From Alphaproteobacteria bacterium (GTDB lineage: Bacteria > Pseudomonadota > Alphaproteobacteria > Rhizobiales > JAJFHR01), in contig JAJRTY010000002.1 in the NCBI GenBank assembly GCA_024278055.1, positions 1 to 64,000 on the forward strand: a stretch of DNA of 64,000 nt, read 5' to 3'. Made by a program: the position numbers and the translations under genes. The notes under the pieces were generated by a model. That model was not told the DNA's origin and did not search any database. It worked only from the letters and a program-made list of their open reading frames with translations. This document shows, piece after piece, positions 7,968-18,381 of this stretch; the first letter of the stretch is position 1, and every line of letters starts with the position of its first letter.

Positions 7968-8516
7968 TTATGGTTCATTTTTAAACGCCCATGATGAGAT
8001 CAGCAGCCGATTACCGTTGTGCATGTTTCCCAGTTTTGAATTGATAACCGAGGAAAGAATCGGCCATTCATACGACACCCGAACAACAACTGTTTCTTCT
8101 GGCGCACCGATATTATACTGATAATCAGCATCATCCAGCGGATCACCGTTAGGTTTGGTCATGGATGGAAATGATGCGCTGGTAAAGTCGTCGAAATTAC
8201 GTACATCGACTTTTACCGTGGTCAGGCAACTCGGCAGCATTACAGCATTGTTGCAGACCATGGTCTTGAAATCATCCTGGCTCATATTCGCGACGGCTGC
8301 CTGTCCGGTTTGAACAAAGCGGGCGGTGCGCTGCATACCGTGATCAAGCGCCATACCAGCCATAAAGACAATTGCGGTTTCCAAAGTCCCGACAATCAAC
8401 AGGAAAAAAGGAAAAGCGACGGCGGCGAACTCAATCGCCACCACACCGTCATCATTGCGAAAAAAGCGCTTCAAGGCGGCGGTTTTTGCGTTTTTTCTAT
8501 TCTTGATTTTTAAAAG
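7968..8516 (-). CDS. TadE/TadF-like pseudopilin
   Basis: A 182-residue protein beginning MLLKIKNRKN, with a strongly basic leader, DGVVAIEFAAVAFPFFLLIVGTLE (the TadE/F membrane helix with its conserved Glu, about residues 24-45), and a periplasmic C-terminal part with two cysteines (VCNNAVMLPSC). It is first in the pseudopilin pair and divergent from the tadG-like gene, with about 400 bases of AT-rich sequence between them. A GTG six codons upstream is an alternative start without better support. Confidence 0.78.
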   Translation of the reverse strand, partial: LLKIKNRKNAKTAALKRFFRNDDGVVAIEFAAVAFPFFLLIVGTLETAIVFMAGMALDHGMQRTARFVQTGQAAVANMSQDDFKTMVCNNAVMLPSCLTTVKVDVRNFDDFTSASFPSMTKPNGDPLDDADYQYNIGAPEETVVVRVSYEWPILSSVINSKLGNMHNGNRLLISSWAFKNEP

Positions 8517-8933
8517 CATCGCACAAACCCACACTATTTTGTCAGGCCAACCATTGCTTCGGCTTCAGGCGGCATCAGAAATCATTACAAAAATTAATTT
8601 AGAAATCTTTGCGTTTGTTGGTTAACTTTTGGCAAGGTTTCGCAGCAAGTTCAAACCTGTCGTTACAGCGTTTCATTAACCATTACTATAGGTTGTTTTG
8701 TTAAGCTTGTTTTTTACCTTATTTTTTATAGTTACCTAACGGTTTCTCATTACTTACTTAATAATTACACATTTTATGTTGTTTTTTTACCTTATAGTAA
8801 GCTGCCTCCTGTAAAACTGCTTCATTGACACAAAAACAATAAGCCACAAACTGACAGGAAAAACATAGTGCCCATTACGTTTTTGGCATGTTTCCCAACT
8901 GTTTCACATGACTTTGCAAATGGGATTTCGATT
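8517..8933. other. AT-rich divergent control region of the tad-like genes
   Basis: About 0.4 kb of very AT-rich sequence between the divergent TadE/F-like and TadG-like genes, with several TTAA-type half-sites (for example near 8620, 8676 and 8701). It must contain promoters for both directions. I could not find a complete spaced TTAA-N7-TTAA CtrA-type site or a confident -35/-10 pair. Confidence 0.45.
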
Positions 8934-10532
8934 ATGAGTAAAAAACCATTTAGACCGTTCAAAAACATTATTTCGCGGTTCAAACGCGATAAAAAAGCCA
9001 ATGTGGGCATTATTTTTGGCATTGTTCTGGTCCCGATTGTCATAGCCATGGGATCAGCTGTTGATTATTCGCGCGCATTTCTAAAGCAGAAAGATCTTGC
9101 TTCAGCTGTTGACACGGCTGTTTTGGCTGGAGGCATTTTCAGTGATGAAACCCAATCGGTTTTCGAAGAAAAGGTCAAAAAGACTCTGTATGCAAATTTC
9201 CCTGGAGCGGAAATTGCATCTCTCTCCTTTAATCGCGACGACGACACAAAGACGGTGACAGTGACAGCGACATCAAATGTCGTGACCAGCTTTGCCGGCA
9301 TATGGAGTGTGGACAGTCTGCCCATTCAAGCCACAGCCGAGGCTACTCCGGGGCGCAGCTATGCCGAAATTGTTCTGGTGCTCGACAATACCGGCTCCAT
9401 GCGATGGAGCGGCAAACTGGATGCGCTTAAAGACGCCGCCAAAGACCTGGTACAGATTTTAAATGACAGCTCCCCTGACACCAGCAAACTTTTTATCTCT
9501 CTGGTGCCTTTTACCACCACAGTGCGCCTGAGTCCTGACCTGCTGAATTGGTCCGGCATTGATTTCAACGGTCTTTCCAGTGTCTCGGGAGAGGATTTCG
9601 AGGACAATAAGAATGTCATGGACCTCTATAATGATATGGGCATTCCCTGGAATGGATGTGTTCGCGCGCGCCCCTCAGGTAACGACCTCAATGACACTCC
9701 GGCAAGTTCCAGCGATCCCGAAACACTGTATCCGGTTTATCTGGCCCCTGATGAACCCGATGGCTGGTTTTATAATGACGGTACTTTTTATTCGAACAAC
9801 TATTACAACAGCTACAGAAACCGTTATATCAACGACATCTATTTGCAGCCAAGCCTGCCCGACGGTCCCTAAAGACAGCGTGATACGTCAAAATACTCCG
9901 ACGGAACCGTGAGCCTGAGCAGCAGCCGCGGCCCCGAAAACAACTGCCCGTCGCGTCCCATCCTGCCCCTGACAACGGACAAAAATGCTCTGGATACCGC
10001 CATTGATGGCATGGTCGCAGATGGCTTCACCAATATTGCCACCGGCCTGGCCTGGGGGTGGCGCATGTTAACACCTGAAGAACCCTATACGGCGCGTCCG
10101 TTCGATCAGGAAACCAAGAAATTTATTATTTTACTCTCCGATGGCGTGCAGGAAACAGGGAGCGCATCCAGCGGTCCAAGGCACAATGAGACCTATTATA
10201 CTGCCTATGGATATGCCGCCAAGGGCCACCTGGGAGATGTTGACGGCAGTGAATCTGTCACTGTGCTCAATAATAAACTGAAAATACTGTGCGAAAAAGC
10301 CAAAGGGCTGGTCGGCGATGATCCTGATGCACCCGGTGCCGTATATGATGATACCAGGGCGGTTAAAATCTTCACCATCACGTTCCAGTTAAACAATTCA
10401 ACAACCCAGAATTTGTTTCGCGATTGTGCGACTTTGCCCAACATGTATTACAACTCACCTGACAATGCGACACTGCAAACAACGTTTCAGGATATTGCCA
10501 ACGAGTTGATGAAATTGAGTCTGACAAAATAA
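8934..10532 (+). pseudogene. TadG-like protein with vWA domain, interrupted by an in-frame TAA
   Basis: One reading frame runs through 8934-10532 but holds a TAA at 9870-9872, splitting it into 312 and 219 codons. The N-terminal part has the TadG anchor (KKANVGIIFGIVLVPIVIAM, residues 20-40), the TadE/G-like N-domain, and a von Willebrand A domain opening with VLVLDNTGSM, a MIDAS motif. The vWA domain continues past the stop: LILPLTTDKNALDTAI-type sequence, FTNIATGLAWGWRML and IILLSDGVQ are all on the far side. Sequence on both sides is in the same frame and of the same quality, so the gene was recently intact. GTG at 9909 could restart translation but gives a domain fragment. Either a true nonsense mutation or a base error. 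Confidence 0.8.
9870..9872 (+). other. In-frame TAA inside the tadG-like frame
   Basis: The codon order is GGT CCC TAA AGA CAG CGT. A single change to CAA, AAA or GAA would restore a 532-residue TadG. There is no sign of a recoding element, and TAA is used as a normal stop by neighbouring genes. Confidence 0.8.
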
Positions 10533-10555
10533 AAGCAACAAATATCAGGCAACGA

Positions 10556-10599
10556 AAACCATCGTGGTTTGTTTAAATACATTCCACGGTGGTTTTTTT
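10556..10599 (+). terminator. Intrinsic terminator between tadG-like gene and aspS
   Basis: A 12-bp stem (10556-10567 with 10584-10595, one G-T pair) with a 16-base loop and a T-run on the plus strand. It ends the tadG transcript and separates it from the convergent aspS gene. Confidence 0.85.
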
Positions 10600-10616
10600 A
10601 TGATCAGATCAAGGGG

Positions 10617-12392
10617 TCAATCGGTCTTTGGTAAATTCAGGCGAATGTGCAGCTCACGCAACTGGCTCAGACTTACTTCAGAAGGTGCGCCCATCAACAG
10701 GTCCTGTGCCTGCTGGTTCATCGGGAACAATGTTACCTCGCGCAGGTTTTCTTCGCCGCACAACATCATGACGATGCGGTCAATTCCCGGTGCTATGCCA
10801 CCATGTGGCGGGGCGCCATACTGGAGTGCGCGCAACATGCCGCCAAATTTTTCCTCAACCACTTCCGCCCCGTAACCGGCAATCTCAAATGCCTTGAACA
10901 TAATTTCAGGCTTATGGTTCCGAATGGCCCCTGATGACAGCTCAATGCCGTTGCAGACGATGTCATACTGATACCCCAGAATATCCTCGGGCTTTTTGCT
11001 GTTAAGAGCCTCGAGGCCGCCTTGCGGCATGGAGAACGGATTGTGGGAGAAATCGATACGTTTTTCGACTTCATCATATTCAAACATGGGGAAATCAACA
11101 ATCCAGCAGAACTCAAAGGTATCTTCTTTGAGCAGCTTCAGTTCTGTACCGGCGCGCTGGCGCGCCTGTCCGGCAAAACTGGCAAAATGCTTGGGCAGGC
11201 CGCAAACAAAGAACACCGCGTCACCATCTTCAAGCCCGAGACTATCGCGCAGGGCAAGCGTTCTTTCCGGCCCGATATTCTTGGCCAGAGGGCCTGCGCC
11301 CTCACCGTCCCTGAAAAAGATATAGCCCAGACCTGGTTGACCCTCACCTTGCGCCCAGCTATTCATGCGATCACAAAAAGCACGGCTGCCGCCGGTTTTT
11401 GCGGGAATGGCCCAGACTTCGACATTGGGATCTTTATCAATCATTCCGGCGAATATCCGAAAGCCCGAGCCTTTAAAGGTTTCGGTCACATCCGACATTT
11501 CAATTGGATTGCGCAAGTCCGGCTTGTCGGTACCATATTTGCGCATGGCGTCGCGGTAGGGAATAAGCGGAAATTTCTGCGTTACCGGTTTGCCATCGCC
11601 AAATTCCTCGAAAAGCCCGCGCAATACCGGCTCGACAGCGGCAAAAACATCTTCCTGTTCGACAAAACTCATCTCGATATCCAGCTGGTAGAATTCACCA
11701 GGACTGCGGTCAGCGCGGGCATCTTCATCGCGAAAACACGGGGCAATCTGGAAATAACGGTCAAAACCGGCCATCATAATCAGCTGCTTGAATTGTTGCG
11801 GTGCCTGGGGAAGCGCATAAAACTTGCCGGGGTGAACCCGCGATGGCACGAGAAAGTCACGCGCACCTTCCGGGCTCGAAGCGGTGAGAATCGGGGTTTG
11901 AAACTCAAAAAATCCGCCGTCAGTCATACGCCGCCGGATTGACGAGATAATCTCGGCGCGCTTGACAATATTCTTGTGAATACGGTCACGGCGCAAATCT
12001 AAGAAACGATACTTCAGCCGCGTATCTTCAGGGTATTCCTGATCGCCAAACACCGGTAGCGGCAGCTCTTCTGCTTCTGACAGGATTTCCATTGACAAAA
12101 TCCGAACCTCCACCGCGCCCGTGGGCAGGGTGGTGTTGACCGTATCACCGTCACGCGCTTCAACGGTGCCATCGACCCGGATAACCCATTCGGCACGCAC
12201 ATTTTCCATTTTGCCAAAATCCGCACCTTCAGGCTCTATCACACACTGGGTCAGTCCATAGTGATCGCGCAAATCAATAAACAATAGCCCGCCATGGTCG
12301 CGGACGCGATGGACCCAACCCGACAGACGCGTTTGTTTGCCAACGTCACTGTCGCGCAGTTCGCCACAGGTATGGGTGCGATATTCGTGCAT
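10617..12392 (-). CDS. aspS: Aspartyl-tRNA synthetase, probably non-discriminating (Asp/Asn)
   Basis: A 591-residue class II synthetase of bacterial type. It has an N-terminal OB-fold anticodon domain ([11 protein letters not shown]), class II motif 2 ([15 protein letters not shown]), the bacterial GAD insertion (about 290-420) and motif 3 ([12 protein letters not shown]). It charges tRNA-Asp. His33 in RVRDHGG is at the position that is Leu in the discriminating E. coli enzyme and His in the well-studied non-discriminating enzymes, so it probably also forms Asp-tRNA-Asn for GatCAB amidation. The start at 12392 (MHEYRTHTC) is chosen from family alignment and the AAGAGA upstream; an in-frame extension of 15 codons is basic and atypical. 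Confidence 0.95.
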   Translation of the reverse strand: MHEYRTHTCGELRDSDVGKQTRLSGWVHRVRDHGGLLFIDLRDHYGLTQCVIEPEGADFGKMENVRAEWVIRVDGTVEARDGDTVNTTLPTGAVEVRILSMEILSEAEELPLPVFGDQEYPEDTRLKYRFLDLRRDRIHKNIVKRAEIISSIRRRMTDGGFFEFQTPILTASSPEGARDFLVPSRVHPGKFYALPQAPQQFKQLIMMAGFDRYFQIAPCFRDEDARADRSPGEFYQLDIEMSFVEQEDVFAAVEPVLRGLFEEFGDGKPVTQKFPLIPYRDAMRKYGTDKPDLRNPIEMSDVTETFKGSGFRIFAGMIDKDPNVEVWAIPAKTGGSRAFCDRMNSWAQGEGQPGLGYIFFRDGEGAGPLAKNIGPERTLALRDSLGLEDGDAVFFVCGLPKHFASFAGQARQRAGTELKLLKEDTFEFCWIVDFPMFEYDEVEKRIDFSHNPFSMPQGGLEALNSKKPEDILGYQYDIVCNGIELSSGAIRNHKPEIMFKAFEIAGYGAEVVEEKFGGMLRALQYGAPPHGGIAPGIDRIVMMLCGEENLREVTLFPMNQQAQDLLMGAPSEVSLSQLRELHIRLNLPKTD

Positions 12393-12562
12393 TTTTCTCT
12401 TCTTTCTTACCAGTTTTCCGCGCCGGGAGAAGCGCATGACAGGCCCGATTTGTCAAGCATCTAACTTTTGCTTACGCGTGTCTTTTATCGCAAAACCGGT
12501 AGCCACTTTTGCAAGACACGCTTTGGGGGACAAGTGAGCCTATATGGGTTATAGGCTTATCC

Positions 12563-13732
12563 ATGAAATATATCTCAGATTCGCACAGCCTCGATAAGGC
12601 TATCACCACACTTGAAACAGCGCCATTTGTTACGGTTGATACCGAATTTATGCGGGAATCAACCTATTGGTCAAAACTCTGCCTGATACAGATGGCCTCG
12701 GAAACCCACGAATATATCATTGACCCCCTGGCCGAGAACATTGATCTTGGCCGCTTTTACGAGTTGATGACCAATGAGGCAGTGGTCAAAGTTTTTCATG
12801 CAGCGCGTCAGGATGTGGAGATATTTCACAATCAATCAGGCAAGATCCCCCGCCCCCTGTTCGACACCCAGATTGCCGCCATGGTGTGCGGCTATGGTGA
12901 AAGCGCGGGCTATGAAACGCTTGTAAGGGAAATTGTCAACCAGCAGCTCGACAAGTCATCACGCTTTACAGACTGGAGCCGCCGACCGCTTTCCGAAAAA
13001 CAACTCACCTACGCAATTGGTGATGTGACGCATCTGAGAATTATCTACCACACGCTTAAACAATCACTTGAAGAAAATAACCGAATGCACTGGCTCGATG
13101 AGGAAATGAAAATCCTGACATCACCAGAAACCTATGAACTTAAACCGGAAGATGCCTGGAAGCGGCTGAAATTCAGAGGTAATAACAAGCGTACACATTC
13201 GGTTCTGATTGCTCTGGCGCACTGGCGCGAGACCCTGGCGCAAAAACACAATGTGCCGCGCAACAGAATTCTCAAAGACGATGGCCTGTATGAAATCTCC
13301 ACGCACCCGACACGATCGACCGGCGATATTGCCCGACTCAGAGGCGTGCCACGCGGATTTGATCGCGGGCCATATGCCAAATCGCTGATTGAGGCCGTGG
13401 CCTCAGGGTTGGAGCGAAAATTTGATACATTGCCGGAAATACGCAATAAAAATCACCTGCCCAATGGCCTTGGTCCCACCGTCGAGTTGCTGAAAGTCGC
13501 GCTCAAAATCTGCTGTGAGGAACATAACGTAGCGCAAAAACTGATCGCCACGGTTAGCGACCTTGAACAGATAGCCGCTGACGATAAAGCCGATGTCAAA
13601 GCCCTGAAAGGCTGGCGTCGTGAGCTTTTCGGCGACAATGCCCTCAAACTCAAACACGGCAAACTGATGATCGGCATCGCCAACGGCAAAGCAAAGCTGT
13701 TTGATGAAAAATCGTTTCCGTATACGCGTTAA
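12563..13732 (+). CDS. rnd: Ribonuclease D
   Basis: A 389-residue 3'-5' exoribonuclease for tRNA 3' trimming. The DEDDy residues are visible: Asp and Glu in VDTEFMRE (about 24-31), Asp in FHAARQDVEIF, and Tyr/Asp in TYAIGDVTHL. An HRDC domain follows (AHWRETLAQKHNVPRNRILKD, about 215-290). The C-terminal 100 residues form a second helical part typical of RNase D. Start 12563 (MKYISDSHSLDKA) fits the family better than an upstream in-frame ATG. The gene is divergent from aspS, an arrangement common in Rhizobiales. Confidence 0.93.
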   Translation: MKYISDSHSLDKAITTLETAPFVTVDTEFMRESTYWSKLCLIQMASETHEYIIDPLAENIDLGRFYELMTNEAVVKVFHAARQDVEIFHNQSGKIPRPLFDTQIAAMVCGYGESAGYETLVREIVNQQLDKSSRFTDWSRRPLSEKQLTYAIGDVTHLRIIYHTLKQSLEENNRMHWLDEEMKILTSPETYELKPEDAWKRLKFRGNNKRTHSVLIALAHWRETLAQKHNVPRNRILKDDGLYEISTHPTRSTGDIARLRGVPRGFDRGPYAKSLIEAVASGLERKFDTLPEIRNKNHLPNGLGPTVELLKVALKICCEEHNVAQKLIATVSDLEQIAADDKADVKALKGWRRELFGDNALKLKHGKLMIGIANGKAKLFDEKSFPYTR

Positions 13733-13778
13733 AACGGCACTATTCGGGTGTGGCAACTGACGTCATGGGGATATCACC

Positions 13779-14528
13779 ATGGAATATAAGAACGTGAAGC
13801 TTGTTTGTTATCCGGTTTCTGGAGATCCGCCAAAAATCAGACCCGCACCGATGGAGCGCGACTGGATGGATGCAACACATGAGCGTCACGCTTATCGCTG
13901 TCTGCCGCTGTCGATTGCCAATGCCTGTGGTTGGGAAATTCTCAATCCAGTGGCATTTTCTGCCGTTTGGGATGGGGGTGACGGATCGGAATCAATCCGC
14001 ATCAATGGCGATCATGGCAATATTTCTGCAATCAGTCATTTCGGCTCCGGCGTATTGACCTTTCATGTTACCGGCCTGTTTGAAACACCTCCGGGAGTGA
14101 TGATGTGGGTCGGCGGTTCGCCAAACCGCTTCAAGGACGCGATTCAGCCGTTGACAGGCCTGGTTGAGACCGCCTGGAGCCCTTATTCATTTACAATGAA
14201 TTGGAAATTCACACGCACCGGTCATCGCATCACATTTGAAAAGGATGAGCCATTCTGTTTCATTATGCCGTTTGATCCCGGGCTGGTTGAAGCCTGTAAG
14301 CCGGAATTCCGTTCGCTTGACGATAATAAGGATCTTGCTGCCAATTATCACGAATGGACGCAATCACGCAGCAATTTTAACACCGAGTTAAAACAACCGG
14401 GATCGGCCGCTGCTACCAAAAAATGGCAAAAAACCTACCATTTAGGAGTAAGACCAGACGGCACAAAACCCGAAACCGGACACCGCACAAAAATCAAACT
14501 GTCCAAGTTTGACAACAAAACAAAGTAG
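13779..14528 (+). CDS. DUF6065 family protein
   Basis: A 249-residue cytosolic protein. Conserved family blocks are seen: RDWMDATHERHAYRCLPL (about 28-45), NACGWEIL, SHFGSGVLTFH, then GGSPNRFKDAIQPLTGLVET and FTMNWKFTR, with DEPFCFIMPF near residue 160. The family has no known activity; the core looks like a beta-rich fold. A GGGGATATCACC run just before the ATG is the likely ribosome binding site. The gene follows rnd by 46 bases and may be cotranscribed. The last 50 residues are basic and low in complexity. Confidence 0.8.
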   Translation: MEYKNVKLVCYPVSGDPPKIRPAPMERDWMDATHERHAYRCLPLSIANACGWEILNPVAFSAVWDGGDGSESIRINGDHGNISAISHFGSGVLTFHVTGLFETPPGVMMWVGGSPNRFKDAIQPLTGLVETAWSPYSFTMNWKFTRTGHRITFEKDEPFCFIMPFDPGLVEACKPEFRSLDDNKDLAANYHEWTQSRSNFNTELKQPGSAAATKKWQKTYHLGVRPDGTKPETGHRTKIKLSKFDNKTK

Positions 14529-14565
14529 TAACATTGTAAAGTCAGACAATGCTTGGAGAAAAAAA

Positions 14566-16083
14566 TCATTTCTTTGTCGATATTTCCGGTGCGCACCCAA
14601 GCAACTTCGCCAAACTTGCCAGGCGGCGTTCTACAGTGTTGCCGATCAATGGTTGAAATTTTTTCGGCACCTTCATGGTGAGAATCCCATCATCAATTTT
14701 CAGGGAGATTTTCGGCAAAATCCCCGGCATGGCTCCAGACAATGAATAGGCCACACGCAAAGCAGCGCTGGTGATTTGCACCCGTTGCAAGGCCCTGTCA
14801 TCCAGCAGTTCTTTCAACCGCAAGCTCAGCTGAACATTTTTGTTAACTCCATGGCGATGAAACACGCTTAGGGCAATAAAGGCGCGACCGGCGTGGTCGA
14901 TATTTGAAAAAGCGGCATTGGCGATAATATTGAGGCTTTGTTCGCCGCGGTAATCAGAATGTGCGCGCCAGCCAATGTCGGCGACCAGACAGGCGGCATG
15001 ACGCAATCTGCGTTCAGCTTTGCTTTCTTCCAACCCGTGCTTTTTGAAGAGCTGATCTGTCCAGGCAACCAGCTCCTTCATATGATCATAAGAACGTGAG
15101 CGCAAAACAGCGAGATCATCGCAGGCTGCCAGCAAGGGGTCCTGACGGCGCTCTTTTTTACTCAATTTGGAATAAAGTACGCCTTCGCGCACGCCGTTAG
15201 ATGAAATCACCAGGTTTTTAATGTTGTTGCGTGCCAATATGGCATCAAGCACTTTTGCACCCAGAGGTAAGGTTTCAGCGCGGGCGGAGGATACATGTTC
15301 GATCTTACGCAAAGATGCCTGAGACTGAATGCTTATGACTTTATTGAGGTCACGGGCCTCGTCGGTGGGGATGACATAGTTGTTCAAAACATCTAACGGA
15401 TAGTCGTTTGCCACCATATGGACCCGGGCGAGATTACGCCAGGTGCCACCGATGGCGTAAAAGTCAAATTCCCCGTCATCGGGCATGAAAGCCACCCGGT
15501 CCAGTTGACGCTCTATAAATTCGGCGGCTTTTTCCATCGAACCACCGGCTATATCAGCCAACAGCAAAGGTCCAAGCGGCAGGGTGATGCCCTCACCTAT
15601 TTTGCCTCTGTCAATCTGCACCAGTTCAAGAGAACCACCGCCCAGATCGCCGGCCACACCGCAGGCATCCGGTATTGCCGACATCACACCGTAGGCTGCA
15701 TACTTGGCTTCTTTTTTCCCGGACAGGACCGTGACCGGAGTATCAAGGGCGCGGGCGGCAGCTTTGATAAATGCCGCGCCATTTTTAGCATCGCGCGCTG
15801 CGGCGGTGGCAATGGCATAGGTTTTTCTGACATCCAGGTGCCGGTTTAATATGTTAAACCGCGACAGTGTGGTCAGGGCATGGTCGATTGCAGATTGTGA
15901 CATCAGCCCCGTGGTGGCGATCCCACGGCCGAGCCCACACAGCACTTTTTCATTGTAAACCGGCGTTGGAGCGCGCCGGGCACCTTCATAGGCGACAAAG
16001 CGCACGGAGTTTGAACCGATATCAACGATGGATACCGGCTCAAGATCAGCAATGCGGCCGTCATAGCGCCACCGGTTATTCAA
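14566..16083 (-). CDS. ppx: Exopolyphosphatase (Ppx/GppA family)
   Basis: A 505-residue phosphatase of the ASKHA fold that removes terminal phosphate from polyphosphate (or pppGpp). The N-terminal phosphate-binding loop VDIGSNSVRFVAYEG (about 20-34) and the second loop GDLGGGSLELVQI (about 141-153) are intact. A C-terminal helical HD-like region (320-500) matches long Rhizobiales Ppx proteins. The start is TTG at 16083, with GAGG 7 bases upstream. It lies directly after ppk, with the ppk stop 10 bases before, so both genes are one operon for polyphosphate turnover. Confidence 0.92.
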   Translation of the reverse strand: MNNRWRYDGRIADLEPVSIVDIGSNSVRFVAYEGARRAPTPVYNEKVLCGLGRGIATTGLMSQSAIDHALTTLSRFNILNRHLDVRKTYAIATAAARDAKNGAAFIKAAARALDTPVTVLSGKKEAKYAAYGVMSAIPDACGVAGDLGGGSLELVQIDRGKIGEGITLPLGPLLLADIAGGSMEKAAEFIERQLDRVAFMPDDGEFDFYAIGGTWRNLARVHMVANDYPLDVLNNYVIPTDEARDLNKVISIQSQASLRKIEHVSSARAETLPLGAKVLDAILARNNIKNLVISSNGVREGVLYSKLSKKERRQDPLLAACDDLAVLRSRSYDHMKELVAWTDQLFKKHGLEESKAERRLRHAACLVADIGWRAHSDYRGEQSLNIIANAAFSNIDHAGRAFIALSVFHRHGVNKNVQLSLRLKELLDDRALQRVQITSAALRVAYSLSGAMPGILPKISLKIDDGILTMKVPKKFQPLIGNTVERRLASLAKLLGCAPEISTKK

Positions 16084-16092
16084 TTTTCAACC

Positions 16093-18351
16093 TCATAACT
16101 TGAATTTTAACGCAAGATCGGGGTTCGGGTGGCCTTTAGCCATGGAGCGGCCACGGCCCGACAGGCTAGGGTGAGTCATAAGATACTCATGAACATTAAA
16201 AGCCTCCTCACCTTGCTCAGGAGAGATTCGCTGCCAAGTACCATCGGGAAGCAATTGCCAGCTTTGCTGATTGTCCTTGAGATTTGCCACCATGATCTGG
16301 TCAAGCACCTGGGCATGAACGGTTTCATTTTCCATGGGTATCATCGCCTCGACCCGGCGGTCGAGATTTCGCTGCATCCAGTCGGCAGAGGAAATATAGA
16401 CCTTTGCCTGTGCCGACGGCAGCCCATAACCGGCTCCAAAACACGATATTCTTGAATGTTCCAGAAAACGCCCGACAATGCTTTTGACACGGATGTTTTC
16501 AGACAATCCGGGGACACCGGGGCGCAAGCAGCAAATGCCTCTGATAATGAGGTCAATCTGCACGCCGTTTTGACTGGCTTTATACAGCGCATCGATGATT
16601 TCCTGATCCACCAGCGCATTCATTTTTGCCCAGATCTGGGCAGGCCGTCCAGCTTTTGCGTGGTCGATCTCCTCATCAACATGGCGTAAAATTGTGGTTC
16701 TTGTATCGATCGGTGAAACGGCAATGCGTTCAAGCTTCTTGGGCGCGGCATATCCGGTGAGGTAATTAAATATTTTGGCGGCATCGCGACCAAAAGGTGG
16801 ATCACAGGTAAAATATGACAGGTCGGTGTATATGAGCGCATTGACCGGGTGATAATTGCCGGTGCCAAGGTGAACGTACGTTACCAGCCTTTCGCCTTCC
16901 CGGCGGACAACCTGGCTCAGCTTGACATGGGTCTTTAACTCGATAAAGCCAAACACGACCTTGACGCCTGCACGTTCCAGCCGGCGCGCCCATTCCAGGT
17001 TGGCGGCTTCATCAAAACGCGCTTTCAACTCAACCATGGCGGTAACCGAAATTCCGGCTTCAGCCGCTTCAATCAGGGTTTCGACAATGGGGGACTGATT
17101 GGAGGTGCGATACAGGGTTTGTTTTATCGCAACAACATCGCTGTCTGTGGCCGCCTGTTTTAAAAACTGCAACACCACATCAAATGTTTCATAAGGATGA
17201 TGCACGACAATGTCTTTTTGCCTGATGGCAGCAAAACAATCACCGCCATGCTGGCGAATACGCTCGGGAAAACGCGGGCTGAATTTGGCAAAAACCAGGT
17301 CGGGGCGGTCTTTGACAATAAGCTGGGAGAGATCGCTGAAACTGATCATCGGGCCCACCTCAATCAAATCGCGGGCGTTGACACCGAGTTCGGAAGTAAT
17401 GAACTGTTTCAGTTCCGCCCCCATGGAGCTGTCAACTTCGAGGCGGATAACACGACCAAGACGGCGGCGTTTAAGGGCGCTTTCAAAAAAGCGAACGAGG
17501 TCTTCTGCTTCATCTTCAATTTCAATGTCACTGTCGCGCAACAGTCGAAACGAGCCTTTGGCGACAATGCGATAGCGCGGAAACAGTTTTTGAATGAACA
17601 GAGCCAATACCTGTTCAAGCATGATAAAGCGGATTTTTATCCCGGTTTCTGTGTCCCCGGTGTGATTTTGTTCTGATGCCGGCAATCTGACAAAACGCCC
17701 GACCTGATGTGGAATAGGCAACAAGGCATTCATGACCTTGCCATCGCCCTTGCGTTTCAGCTTCAAAACAAGCGAAAAATCCTTATTGGCAATAAAGGGA
17801 AACGGATGGACCGGATCTATTGCCAGCGGTGTTAGGACCGGAAACAATTGTTCCAGAAAGTACACTTCCAGCCATTTGAGTTCTTGCGCACTCAAATCCT
17901 CTGTTTCGACCAGGGCAATACCGGCGCGGCTGAGGCGGGCGCGGATATCTGACCAGCACCGGCTTTGCGCTTCGGTTAATTCACTGACCGACGCATTAAT
18001 CTGCTCCAGTTGCTGGGCAACGCTGAGGCCATCCTGTGAGACTTCAGAGATTCCTGCGCGCAGCTGGCCTTTGAGACCAGCGACGCGTACCATAAAGAAT
18101 TCATCCAGATTGTCGGCAGAAATTGACAGGAAACGCAATCTTTCAAGCAAAGGGTGCTTTTCGTTGCCCGCTTCTTCCAGAACCCGGAAGTTGAAGTCCA
18201 GCCACGAAATCTCACGATTAAAATATCGTTTTGGATCTTCCCGTCCGATTGGCACAGCTTTGCCGGACACATCGAGATGCGCAGCTGGAGAATTATTGCT
18301 TGCGTCAGACACAAGTTTTATTCTGGCGGGATTTTTACCGGATACAGACAT
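16093..18351 (-). CDS. ppk: Polyphosphate kinase 1
   Basis: A 752-residue PPK1 that makes polyphosphate from ATP reversibly. It has the N-domain ([20 protein letters not shown], about residues 41-60), the head domain, and the two C-terminal catalytic domains. The autophosphorylated histidine lies in HLGTGNYHP; a second conserved histidine is in [10 protein letters not shown]. Length and motif order are those of typical PPK1. AGGA precedes the ATG. It is first in the ppk-ppx operon; in related genomes hdaA often precedes it, but here the upstream gene is a UPF0173 hydrolase. Confidence 0.94.
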   Translation of the reverse strand: MSVSGKNPARIKLVSDASNNSPAAHLDVSGKAVPIGREDPKRYFNREISWLDFNFRVLEEAGNEKHPLLERLRFLSISADNLDEFFMVRVAGLKGQLRAGISEVSQDGLSVAQQLEQINASVSELTEAQSRCWSDIRARLSRAGIALVETEDLSAQELKWLEVYFLEQLFPVLTPLAIDPVHPFPFIANKDFSLVLKLKRKGDGKVMNALLPIPHQVGRFVRLPASEQNHTGDTETGIKIRFIMLEQVLALFIQKLFPRYRIVAKGSFRLLRDSDIEIEDEAEDLVRFFESALKRRRLGRVIRLEVDSSMGAELKQFITSELGVNARDLIEVGPMISFSDLSQLIVKDRPDLVFAKFSPRFPERIRQHGGDCFAAIRQKDIVVHHPYETFDVVLQFLKQAATDSDVVAIKQTLYRTSNQSPIVETLIEAAEAGISVTAMVELKARFDEAANLEWARRLERAGVKVVFGFIELKTHVKLSQVVRREGERLVTYVHLGTGNYHPVNALIYTDLSYFTCDPPFGRDAAKIFNYLTGYAAPKKLERIAVSPIDTRTTILRHVDEEIDHAKAGRPAQIWAKMNALVDQEIIDALYKASQNGVQIDLIIRGICCLRPGVPGLSENIRVKSIVGRFLEHSRISCFGAGYGLPSAQAKVYISSADWMQRNLDRRVEAMIPMENETVHAQVLDQIMVANLKDNQQSWQLLPDGTWQRISPEQGEEAFNVHEYLMTHPSLSGRGRSMAKGHPNPDLALKFKL

Positions 18352-18381
18352 TTTTTCCTGAGAGCAAATTCAGAGAACTTC

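Noticed and set aside
8534-8870. CtrA-binding sites in the tad intergenic region
   Set aside because: There are TTAA half-sites, but I found no pair with the required 7-base spacing.
8868-8933. Longer N-terminus of the TadG-like protein from GTG at 8868
   Set aside because: The added 22 residues do not resemble the TadG leader; the ATG at 8934 gives the normal short basic start before the membrane helix.
11022-11942. 306-codon open frame on the plus strand
   Set aside because: It is the antisense of aspS, which has all class II synthetase motifs.
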